In this document: positions 15,526 through 21,780 of the stretch, in pieces
Position numbering within the stretch: position 1 is the stretch's first letter
Layout: the number at the start of each line of letters is the position of its first letter
IMG/VR virus record: IMGVR_UViG_3300033571_008792
Coordinates: 1 to 25,848 of that record
From: a virus
Direction: 5' to 3' (one strand)
Length of the DNA stretch: 25,848 nucleotides
Translations under genes and position numbers: made by a program
The notes under the pieces: model-generated
What the model was told of the DNA's origin: nothing
Seen by the model: only the letters and a program-made list of their open reading frames with translations
Database searches by the model: none

Positions 15526-16190
15526 GGGAGATTAACATACAGCAAGGCACGAAGGAGTGGCTAAAGCTAAGGACAGGCCTGCCAACAGCCTCCAACTTCA
15601 AGCGCATATGCACTGCCGCGAAGGCTCAGTATGCCGCCGGGGCTGACGAATACGCAGCCGACTTGCTTGCCGACACGCTCGGGGTTTACCGTAGCGACGC
15701 CAGCGGCGAGGACATCGAGCGAGGCCACCGTCTTGAAGACGAGGCGCGACGCTGGACCCGCTTGCAACTCGGCATCCCGATCCGGCAGGTTGGCTTCATT
15801 CTCTCCGACTGCGGGCGCTACGGTTACTCCCCTGATGGCATCCTGGCCGATGGTCGCCCGCTCGAAATCAAAGCGCCGAACGTCAAAACGATCATCGGGT
15901 GGAAGCTAAAGGGCGTATTGCCACCGGAACACGCACCCCAGGTCCACGGCGCGATGTGGGTAACGGGCGCGACGTCTGCCGTGTTTGTCGCCTACTCCGA
16001 CCACCCGGCAATCGAAAACATGCTGGTTGAGGTGGAACGCTCCGACTTCACCGAAAAGCTCGGAGAGTGCGTTGTGCGATTCTGCGACCGGCTAGACGAG
16101 ATCCGCCGTCAGATCCTCGGGGACGAGCATGAGGTTTACTTTCCGAACGAAAAAAGCCCAGACGCGGGCGCAACTGAGATGAAACCATGA
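15522..16190 (+). CDS. YqaJ-type exonuclease (lambda exonuclease family)
   Basis: This 222-residue protein is a PD-(D/E)XK nuclease that would resect one strand at double-strand ends and hand the other to ERF. Motifs in order: GLPTASNFKRI (19-29), the conserved GxxxE (G68, E72), SPDG with metal ligand D105, LEIK with E115 and K117, and Q140 in APQVHGAMW. Length and order match the YqaJ family. AAGGA lies six bases before the ATG. ERF two genes upstream provides the partner, so the region encodes a Red-like recombination pair. Confidence 0.9.
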   Translation: MREINIQQGTKEWLKLRTGLPTASNFKRICTAAKAQYAAGADEYAADLLADTLGVYRSDASGEDIERGHRLEDEARRWTRLQLGIPIRQVGFILSDCGRYGYSPDGILADGRPLEIKAPNVKTIIGWKLKGVLPPEHAPQVHGAMWVTGATSAVFVAYSDHPAIENMLVEVERSDFTEKLGECVVRFCDRLDEIRRQILGDEHEVYFPNEKSPDAGATEMKP

Positions 16191-16732
16191 GCGGACTAGA
16201 CGGCCTCGGGTGGCCTAACCCCGAAGATGAACGAAACGACTCTAGCGAGAGAGATGCTCCTCCCCGTCGATCTGCGGCGTCTTGTTCTCCGTCTTCCGAT
16301 GCGCCGGAAACGCTTGAGGCATGGAAGAAGTTCGAGAAAAATAAGAAGATCGTGGCGTTCTTGAAGCACGCGATCCGCATAGAGCGCGAGCGGGACGAGT
16401 GGCAACTCCACGCGCTCATGAAGATGGCGGTCAAACAACTGGCGTGCATGTGGTGCGGGGAAATCGTCCATGCCCCAACGGGATATGAGCCTGGAACGCC
16501 GCTATCTGAGGAACAACGAGGGCAGGCATACCGCGAGCACGTCGCCATCTGCCCGAAACATCCGGTGGCACCGCTGCGCGAAGCTCTGAAATTCATCGCC
16601 ACGGACAAGATCGCCAATGCTGCGGACATGCGATACCGCGCCGCCCGCGCCCTGGAATCTCTTCCGGAGAACACTCCAGCCCTGCCGCCAACGGTCGGCA
16701 GCGGCGACAGTTCAACCAACCAAAAGCCATGA
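16187..16732 (+). CDS. Zinc-finger-like phage protein, unknown
   Basis: This 181-residue protein has a disordered Ser/Pro/Asp-rich N-terminus (1-42), a charged helical stretch (44-85), then a probable zinc site: CMWC (C87, C90) followed about 28 residues later by HVAICPKHP (H118, C122, H125). The site resembles zinc-binding segments of small phage proteins without known function. The C-terminus is helical, then Pro/Ser-rich. It is joined by ATGA to the exonuclease and to the next gene, so a DNA-metabolism role is plausible but not shown. Confidence 0.72.
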   Translation: MSGLDGLGWPNPEDERNDSSERDAPPRRSAASCSPSSDAPETLEAWKKFEKNKKIVAFLKHAIRIERERDEWQLHALMKMAVKQLACMWCGEIVHAPTGYEPGTPLSEEQRGQAYREHVAICPKHPVAPLREALKFIATDKIANAADMRYRAARALESLPENTPALPPTVGSGDSSTNQKP

Positions 16733-16923
16733 TGGGATTCCGAGACATGACATTTTGCAGCGGTGACGGATGCCTAGCGTTTGACCGATGCCCGCGAGCG
16801 ATCACCGAGAAAGTGAAAGAGGACGCCCGTCGATGGTGGGGAGGGGACGACTACCCTATTATTCAATGGGAGAACCCGAAAGCACTGGCTTGCTACGAGC
16901 CTTCAACTGCTACCGATCCATGA
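16729..16923 (+). CDS. Small Cys-rich conserved phage protein
   Basis: This 64-residue protein has the pattern RDMTFCSGDGCLAFDRCPRAIT and ends with PIIQWENPKALACYEP. The four cysteines (C10, C15, C21, C55) could bind a metal. I recognise the DMTFC...C...CPRA pattern from other phage early regions, with no function known. ATG 16729 gives the ATGA overlap; a second ATG directly follows at 16732. Confidence 0.75.
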   Translation: MMGFRDMTFCSGDGCLAFDRCPRAITEKVKEDARRWWGGDDYPIIQWENPKALACYEPSTATDP

Positions 16924-17063
16924 GAATCACCCGCACCGCCGTCCTGCTCGACTACGAGGGCGACACCGTCGTCATTGCCGCGATGGGCCGCGACGGGCTG
17001 GCCCGCGCTCTCAAGCGGTTTGGGCTGGACCTCGACCGCACCAAACACTCACCGTCACCATAA
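16920..17063 (+). CDS. Very small protein, unknown
   Basis: This 47-residue protein starts in an ATGA overlap. It has a beta-like first half (TAVLLDYEGDTVVIAAMG) and a helical part (RDGLARALKRFGLDLDRT). No family is recognised. A longer open frame begins at 16788 but would lie over the preceding gene. Coding is supported by the overlap and by the compact gene string. Confidence 0.6.
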   Translation: MRITRTAVLLDYEGDTVVIAAMGRDGLARALKRFGLDLDRTKHSPSP

Positions 17064-17085
17064 CCAAAGCAACACCTAGAAAACG

Positions 17086-17295
17086 ATGAACGACAAGCTA
17101 TTTGACATCCCGGAATCACCAAGCCCGCGCCTTCAATGGTTGCGGAAGCACGACATACGAATTCACCGCGACTCTGAAGAGGCGCACGAATACACCGCTT
17201 GGACGCTTCCAGACGTTAGCGGCTACGGCGCGACGGAAGACGAGGCCATTGCCGACCTTGCCCGCAAGCTCAACCTCAAGCTTTGGAACCAATGA
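17086..17295 (+). CDS. Small phage protein, HicB-like pattern
   Basis: This 69-residue protein has the segment EYTAWTLPDVSGYGATEDEAIADLARKL, which recalls the small alpha/beta fold of HicB-type proteins in which a strand is followed by GxxGxTxxEAxxxL. It lacks a toxin partner, so an antitoxin function is not supported. It begins 22 bases after the preceding gene and overlaps the next by ATGA. Confidence 0.65.
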   Translation: MNDKLFDIPESPSPRLQWLRKHDIRIHRDSEEAHEYTAWTLPDVSGYGATEDEAIADLARKLNLKLWNQ

Positions 17296-17537
17296 ACGAA
17301 CGACCGACACCGGAATCTGACGCCGCAGAAATCTACCAAACTTTTCATTCGATTCCGCCAGTAAAAACGGGGCGCGTCACCGTGGACTTTGCCCGCCGCC
17401 TAGAGCGCCAGCGCGACGAGTTGCTGGAGGTTTTGCAGTCATTTCCGGGATTCACCAAGGATGACATGATCCAACTTCTGTGGATGCAGCGATGCATTGA
17501 CGCAATCGCCGCAGTGAGGGAGGGGAAAGAGTCATGA
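17292..17537 (+). CDS. Small conserved phage protein (PTPESDA...LERQRDE)
   Basis: This 81-residue protein has RPTPESDAAEI at the start and VDFARRLERQRDELLEVL in the middle, a frequent signature of small phage proteins of unknown function. The middle is a coiled-coil helix. ATG 17292 forms the ATGA overlap; the frame is open back to 17283. It is distantly similar in pattern to the gene at 21304, suggesting paralogous small genes. Confidence 0.75.
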   Translation: MNERPTPESDAAEIYQTFHSIPPVKTGRVTVDFARRLERQRDELLEVLQSFPGFTKDDMIQLLWMQRCIDAIAAVREGKES

Positions 17538-17998
17538 CCATGATCGGTATAGACCCAGGCCAATCCGGCGGCATCGCGTGGATTGACGCAAAAGGGCGGG
17601 CTTGCGCTGACAAGATGCCTGAGACGTTAGCCGACCTTTGGGAGCTTTTTGAAAGCATCCGCATGGGCGCTAGCGCCACGCCAGAGACGCGGCTTGATCT
17701 AGTTGTTACCGGATGCCACGCCTACATTGAGCAAGTGCATTCCTCGCCTCAGATGGGAGTCAAAAGTGCATTTACCTTTGGGCAAGGATTTGGACACTTA
17801 GAAATGGCACTAACAGCCGCAGGAATTCCTTTTGAGCGAGTAAGACCTCAGAAGTGGCAGCAAGCCATGGGCTGCATGACGAAGGGAGATAAGAACGTCA
17901 GCAAGCGGCGGGCGCAAGAGCTTTACCCGCAACTCAAGGTGACGCATGCGACAGCGGATGCCCTTCTAATCGCAACTTACGGAACGCGCCAACTTTGA
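17534..17998 (+). CDS. RuvC-like Holliday junction resolvase
   Basis: This 154-residue protein belongs to the RNase H-like resolvases. The first acidic residue is in IGIDPGQSGG (D7), the second in AYIEQV (E66), and the third in HATADALLIATYG (H138, D142). The middle segment FTFGQGFGHLEMALTAAGIP and RPQKWQQAMG is typical of the phage branch of RuvC. It would cut four-way junctions formed by recombination or replication, clearing DNA before packaging. The gene has GGAGG about ten bases upstream and an ATGA overlap with the preceding gene. It ends the recombination block just before the ParB-like cassette. Confidence 0.88.
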   Translation: MTMIGIDPGQSGGIAWIDAKGRACADKMPETLADLWELFESIRMGASATPETRLDLVVTGCHAYIEQVHSSPQMGVKSAFTFGQGFGHLEMALTAAGIPFERVRPQKWQQAMGCMTKGDKNVSKRRAQELYPQLKVTHATADALLIATYGTRQL

Positions 17999-18023
17999 GA
18001 CGGTTACAAAACGACACCGACTG

Positions 18024-18761
18024 ATGAAAAACGACACACCAGAACCAGACCAAGACCTCTTCAAATTCATTGAAACGATTCAGCAAGTGAAGCCGCAACC
18101 ACAGCGGAGCGAGTTTGCGGAAATGGCTTTTGAGCATCTTTCAAAGCTTTCCGGCGAGGAACTCATTGACGAAATCAACGCAATTAGAAAGCGCATTCAC
18201 GATTGCAGCCCATTCAAGCAAGAGCCGGTTGACCTTGTTTTGTGGGTAAAGTCGGGAGCAGTAAGGGCAAACGACTACAACCCAAATAATGTCGCGCCTC
18301 CAGAAATGGAACTGCTTAGGCTTTCAATCGCGGAGGATGGATACACGCAGCCAATCGTCACGTTTGATTGCGTGGACACAAGAGAGGTGATCGACGGATT
18401 TCACCGGCATCGAGTCGGCAAGGAGTGCCCGGAGATTCAAACTAGGATTCACGGCTATCTCCCGGTCGTCACGATCAACGAGTCTAGACAAGACAAGGGC
18501 GACCGTATCGCTTCAACTATTCGCCACAACCGCGCACGAGGAAAGCACAAGGTCGATTCAATGTCCGACATCGTGGTTGAGCTTCGCCGCAGGAACTGGA
18601 GCGATGAGAAGATTGCCAAGCACCTTGGCATGGACCCTGACGAAGTTTTGCGCCTTACTCAAATCTCCGGTCTGTCCGAGCTTTTTGCGGATCAGGAGTT
18701 TTCCAAGTCGTGGGAGATTGGCGAGATGGAATCCGATCTTGAGGAGGTGGAACTAGCATGA
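18024..18761 (+). CDS. ParB/sulfiredoxin-like protein (IbrB type)
   Basis: This 245-residue protein has a ParB/Srx nucleotide-binding domain: NDYNPNNVAPPEMELLRLSI, then GYTQP (106-110) and the hallmark DGFHR (124-128). It continues with STIRHNRARGKHKVDSMSD and a helix-turn-helix (about 181-215, NWSDEKIAKHLGMDPDEVLR). This matches IbrB-type ParB proteins, which occur with PAPS-reductase-like IbrA proteins. In ParB relatives the domain binds CTP or ATP; whether this one cleaves DNA is unknown. The N-terminal 70 residues are charged and helical. Two genes downstream lies the IbrA-like partner. It is not a plasmid partition protein, as no ParA is present. Confidence 0.82.
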   Translation: MKNDTPEPDQDLFKFIETIQQVKPQPQRSEFAEMAFEHLSKLSGEELIDEINAIRKRIHDCSPFKQEPVDLVLWVKSGAVRANDYNPNNVAPPEMELLRLSIAEDGYTQPIVTFDCVDTREVIDGFHRHRVGKECPEIQTRIHGYLPVVTINESRQDKGDRIASTIRHNRARGKHKVDSMSDIVVELRRRNWSDEKIAKHLGMDPDEVLRLTQISGLSELFADQEFSKSWEIGEMESDLEEVELA

Positions 18762-19180
18762 ACCGCATTTACCATACGTGGGACAAGTGGGAGTGCTATC
18801 CAGCTGGATTCTACAACACGCAGGCACCCAAGGGGCTTTCGTCCGACGAATGCTTAGAAATGTATCGGGCATTTTTGGCTGACATTCCGCGATTCCAAGC
18901 CGCTATGGTCCGGGTGGTTTCCGAGTGGAAAAACTCCTGCGAGCATTACCTATCTAACGAGTGTATGAACCGCATCGCATGGCTTGGCCAATCGGCAATG
19001 TGCATTGAAACGGGAATCCCCGCCCAATTTCGCGGAGGCTACAACCTTTTGACGGAAGATCAAAAAAAGAAAGCCGATGAAGCAGCGCTGGCCGTGTTGA
19101 ATCTCTGGATGAAAAACAACGGGGAGCAGGAATTGAACTTTGAATCCGCGCAATCTAAAACCCAAGCAAACCTTTACTGA
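18758..19180 (+). CDS. Conserved protein of the IbrB/IbrA cassette, unknown
   Basis: This 140-residue protein has a striking aromatic and Cys-rich motif set: YHTWDKWECYPAGFYNT at the start, then SSDECLEMYRAFL, EWKNSCEHYLSNECMNRIA and WLGQSAMCIE. The strict spacing of W, C, Y and H suggests a metal site or an enzyme. I recall similar small proteins beside ParB-like and PAPS-reductase-like genes in other phages and genomes, but no function is established. It has a strong AGGAGGT before its ATG, overlaps the ParB-like gene by ATGA and the reductase-like gene by TGATG, so all three are made together. Confidence 0.75.
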   Translation: MNRIYHTWDKWECYPAGFYNTQAPKGLSSDECLEMYRAFLADIPRFQAAMVRVVSEWKNSCEHYLSNECMNRIAWLGQSAMCIETGIPAQFRGGYNLLTEDQKKKADEAALAVLNLWMKNNGEQELNFESAQSKTQANLY

Positions 19181-20397
19181 TGAGTCTGAAGCAATACAGA
19201 GAAAAGAACGTGCTAGAAGCTGCACGCGAGCGTGTCGCCATTGCGTTTGATAGATTCGAGAAAATCTACGTCAGTTTTTCGGGCGGCAAGGATTCGTCTG
19301 TGATGATGCACCTTGTTCTTGCCGAAGCCATCAAGCGCAACCGCAAGGTTGGCGTTTTGGTGATCGACCTTGAAGCGCAATATAAATCGACCATTGAGCA
19401 TATCAGGGAAATGGTTGAGCATTACCGCGAGTCAATCGACCTTTATTGGGTTTGCCTCCCGATGGCTCTCCGCAACGCTGTGAGCAACTACGAGCCGAAA
19501 TGGTGTTGCTGGGAAGAGAGGGCAAAGGATTCATGGGTTAGGCAGTTTCCGCAAGTTGCTGGCGTCATCACCGATTACGACTACTTTGATTTCTTTGTTC
19601 CAGGCATGGAGTTTGAAGAGTTCATGGTTCTATTTGGACTTTGGTTTGGCGGCGGCGATCCGGCTTGCGGGTTTGTTGGAATCAGGGCCGACGAGTCTTT
19701 GAATCGGTTCCGCACGATTGCCTCGTCAACCAAGGAATGTTTGGACGGAATGAAGTGGACCACGTTGGTCGAGCCAGGGCTTTACAACGCCTACCCGATT
19801 TACGATTGGCGCACAGAAGACATTTGGAGATTCCACGGAGCGAATCCCGCCCTAATGCACAATTCGGTTTACGACATGATGCACAAGGCGGGTCTTTCAA
19901 TCCACCAGATGCGCCTTTGCCAGCCATACGGGGACGACCAGAAGAAGGGTTTGTGGCTCTACCACATCCTTGAGCCGGAAACGTGGGCAAAGATTGTGGC
20001 GCGTGTCAATGGTGCTAACTCTGGCGCTCTTTACGTGTCAGAAACCGGCAACATTTCAGGCAGCATCAAGATCACAAAGCCCGCTGGCCATTCGTGGAAA
20101 TCGTTCTGCGACCTGCTGCTTTCCGGTCTCCCAAAGCGGACGCAAGAGCATTACCTTTCCCGGTTTAGAGGATTCATTAAAGGGTGGAAAGGAAGAGGAT
20201 ATACTGAAGGCATCCCAGATGAAGCGCCTGCCATTTTGGAGGCAAAGCATTGGGCTCCGTCTTACCGCCGACTTTGCAAAGTTTTGCTTCGGAATGATTG
20301 GTATTGCAAAGGGCTTGGACTCACTCAGCCAAAGTCCGAATCCTACGGGAAATATCTGGAAATCAAGAAAGCCAAAAAGGAGGCAGCAAGCGCATGA
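19180..20397 (+). CDS. PAPS-reductase-like ATP pyrophosphatase with DUF3440 (IbrA type)
   Basis: This 405-residue protein has an N-type ATP pyrophosphatase loop SFSGGKDSS (S34-S40), then GIRADES (167-173) and YPIYDWRTEDIW (205-216), as in PAPS reductases and DndC. The C-terminal half (about 220-390, with HSWKSFCDLLLSGLPKR and WAPSYRRLCKVLLRNDW) fits DUF3440 of IbrA proteins. The C-terminal ECGLH reductase motif of true CysH is missing, so assimilatory sulfate reduction is unlikely; adenylation or sulfur transfer to DNA, RNA or protein fits better. Cys109-110 and C247 are candidate catalytic or metal residues. It overlaps its upstream partner by TGATG and the following nuclease by ATGA. Confidence 0.85.
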   Translation: MSLKQYREKNVLEAARERVAIAFDRFEKIYVSFSGGKDSSVMMHLVLAEAIKRNRKVGVLVIDLEAQYKSTIEHIREMVEHYRESIDLYWVCLPMALRNAVSNYEPKWCCWEERAKDSWVRQFPQVAGVITDYDYFDFFVPGMEFEEFMVLFGLWFGGGDPACGFVGIRADESLNRFRTIASSTKECLDGMKWTTLVEPGLYNAYPIYDWRTEDIWRFHGANPALMHNSVYDMMHKAGLSIHQMRLCQPYGDDQKKGLWLYHILEPETWAKIVARVNGANSGALYVSETGNISGSIKITKPAGHSWKSFCDLLLSGLPKRTQEHYLSRFRGFIKGWKGRGYTEGIPDEAPAILEAKHWAPSYRRLCKVLLRNDWYCKGLGLTQPKSESYGKYLEIKKAKKEAASA

Positions 20398-20933
20398 AAA
20401 CTACACGAAAACCATCTGTTACGGAACTAGTCGGGATGCTCGACAAGCCAGCCTTGCTTGGATGGGCAAACAGACTTGGTCTTGAGGGAAAATCACTTGT
20501 TGAGGCTCGCCGCCAAAATATGAAAGACGGCGCATCCTTGCACAAGCAGCTTGAGCGTTGGTTGCTAAATGGCACGCCAATCCCAGACGAAAGCTTCCAA
20601 TCAAAAGCCAGGGCCTTCTTTCAGGACAAGAACGTGATCGCCTGCGAAAAGTCGGTTGAACACGACAAGTTTACAGGGAGGCTTGATGTCAAGTATCAGA
20701 CGGAAGACGGGACCGAGTGGATTTGCGACTTCAAGACCAATCAAAGCAATCTCTACCGTGAGAATAAATTACAGCTTGCGGCTTATCGAATGATCGAAGG
20801 CTGCGACCGCGTGGCAGTCATCAGCATCCCTGACATGAAGCTGATCGAAGCGCGAATTCCCGACTTCGCCCCATACGAGCAAATTGTTTTGCACCTAGCG
20901 GAAATCTACAAGTTGAACCAGGAAATTCAGTAA
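20394..20933 (+). CDS. RecB/Cas4-type PD-(D/E)XK nuclease
   Basis: This 179-residue protein has all signature residues of RecB-like nucleases: GASLH (G46, H50), E85 in ACEKSV, GRLD with D98, the DFK motif (D112, K114) and the QLAAY helix (Q127, Y131). The N-terminus SVTELVGMLDKPALLGWANR resembles a phage subgroup of this superfamily. It probably digests DNA ends or single strands. ATG 20394 is preceded by AAGGAGG and overlaps the IbrA-like gene by ATGA, so it is co-translated with that cassette. An in-frame upstream extension to 20298 would lie over the cassette gene and is not used. It is a second PD-(D/E)XK nuclease beside the YqaJ enzyme. Confidence 0.83.
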   Translation: MKTTRKPSVTELVGMLDKPALLGWANRLGLEGKSLVEARRQNMKDGASLHKQLERWLLNGTPIPDESFQSKARAFFQDKNVIACEKSVEHDKFTGRLDVKYQTEDGTEWICDFKTNQSNLYRENKLQLAAYRMIEGCDRVAVISIPDMKLIEARIPDFAPYEQIVLHLAEIYKLNQEIQ

Positions 20934-20937
20934 AACC

Positions 20938-20994
20938 ATGAACGACGACGACCACGACAGCCACGACGAAACAACATACGACGAAAGACCATGA
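20938..20994 (+). CDS. Mini-gene, 18-residue acidic peptide
   Basis: An 18-codon frame encodes MNDDDHDSHDETTYDERP, very rich in Asp and His. It starts four bases after the preceding stop in the ACCATGAAC context used by real genes here, and its stop overlaps the next start by ATGA. It may be a leader that delivers ribosomes to the next gene or a short metal-binding peptide. Translation is inferred from context only. Confidence 0.4.
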   Translation: MNDDDHDSHDETTYDERP

Positions 20995-21311
20995 ACGACA
21001 CCAAGACCCTAGCCGCCGAGTTGCGGCACTTCAACCGATGGAGGCGCGGAGTTGATGCGATTGCACATCCTGAACCATACAAGATCGGCGCGATGCTGGA
21101 CCGTGCCGCCGACCGTCTGGAGGAGCTGGAGCGCGAGCTTCAAGAAGAGCGGCAGGACCGTAAGCAAGCCGACCTCGACACGATCCGGGCGCTTGGCGAG
21201 CGGAACGACGAGCGGGCGCTTGCGGACAGGCTAGCGGGCGTCATGTTTGGATGCCCATCACGCGACCAGAACGACGCTTACGACGCATGGAAGGAGGCCC
21301 GCAGTGAGTGA
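20991..21311 (+). CDS. Small conserved coiled-coil phage protein
   Basis: This 106-residue protein has LAAELRHFNRWRRG at the start, then IGAMLDRAADRLEELERELQ, a recurrent pattern in phage early genes with unknown function. The middle is a highly charged coiled coil. The C-terminal part FGCPSRDQNDAYDAWKEA is helical. It starts in an ATGA overlap with the mini-gene and overlaps the following GTG-start gene by eight bases. Confidence 0.72.
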   Translation: MNDTKTLAAELRHFNRWRRGVDAIAHPEPYKIGAMLDRAADRLEELERELQEERQDRKQADLDTIRALGERNDERALADRLAGVMFGCPSRDQNDAYDAWKEARSE

Positions 21312-21594
21312 CACGCCGAGAACAGATGAAGCCGTTCGCGCTTCCAAAGGGCAATGGAGCTTTGAGCTTCGCGAGCTTTGCCAGAATTTGGAGCGAGAGC
21401 TTGCCGAGATGGCAGAACAGTGCCAGTCCTGGGCCGACTCGTCGCGAGCTTGGAAGGTCCGAGCCGACAAGAACTGGCGCGAGCTGGAGCAAAAGAAGGC
21501 AATTTTAGATTCGCTTCGCGCCCTTGTGACGACCGACCACGAAAGCAAAGAAGCGTTTATCGGACGGGTGAACTTTACGCTCAACCAGCCATAA
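21304..21594 (+). CDS. Small coiled-coil phage protein (GTG start)
   Basis: This 96-residue protein starts SDTPRTDEAVRAS after a GTG and continues with FELRELCQNLERELAEMAEQ, a common phage pattern (TPRTDE...ARxLERELAE) of unknown function. The GTG at 21304 is chosen over the longer frame at 21247 because AAGGAGG lies six bases before it and the family begins at MSDTPRTD. It overlaps the preceding stop by eight bases and is the last gene before the structured leader. Confidence 0.75.
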   Translation: MSDTPRTDEAVRASKGQWSFELRELCQNLERELAEMAEQCQSWADSSRAWKVRADKNWRELEQKKAILDSLRALVTTDHESKEAFIGRVNFTLNQP

Positions 21595-21692
21595 CCCCGA
21601 AGCTACGCTTGCATATTATCAGATAAAGTGTAGTCTTGCCCTGTCGCAAGACCCGGTTTGAGACCCGGATACAACGATGCAGAATTATAAAC
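21595..21692 (+). promoter_or_regulatory. Structured leader upstream of replication genes
   Basis: This part of the 186-base gap holds a perfect 7-bp hairpin GTCTTGC (21633-21639) / GCAAGAC (21646-21652) with a 6-base loop, then two copies of AGACCCGG (21649-21656 and 21661-21668). The second copy, extended to GAGACCCGG (21660-21668), is exactly complementary to CCGGGTCTC (21726-21734) inside the terminator loop, so two mutually exclusive folds are possible. TTGCAT (21609-21614) and TATTAT (21614-21619) are weak promoter-like boxes. An attenuator or small-RNA role is inferred. Confidence 0.5.
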
Positions 21693-21761
21693 AGCCTCCA
21701 AATCCCTCGCCAGCCGGTTGCATCACCGGGTCTCAACTGGCGGTGGGTTTGGGGGCTTTTT
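21693..21761 (+). terminator. Long hairpin terminator/attenuator before replication genes
   Basis: Arms 21693-21713 and 21737-21757 pair over 21 positions as RNA with one mismatch and three G-U pairs, followed by TTTT directly after the stem (five T counting the last stem base). The loop contains an inner 5-bp helix CCGGT/ACCGG. It lies 19 bases before the initiator gene, so read-through control would set expression of the replication block. Confidence 0.82.
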
Positions 21762-21780
21762 GTTGCTATGATTTCAAGCC

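Noticed and set aside
18024-18761. ParB-like gene as a plasmid-type partition system of a phage-plasmid.
   Set aside because: There is no ParA gene or centromere-like repeat nearby, and the motif set fits the IbrB group paired with a PAPS-reductase-like protein.
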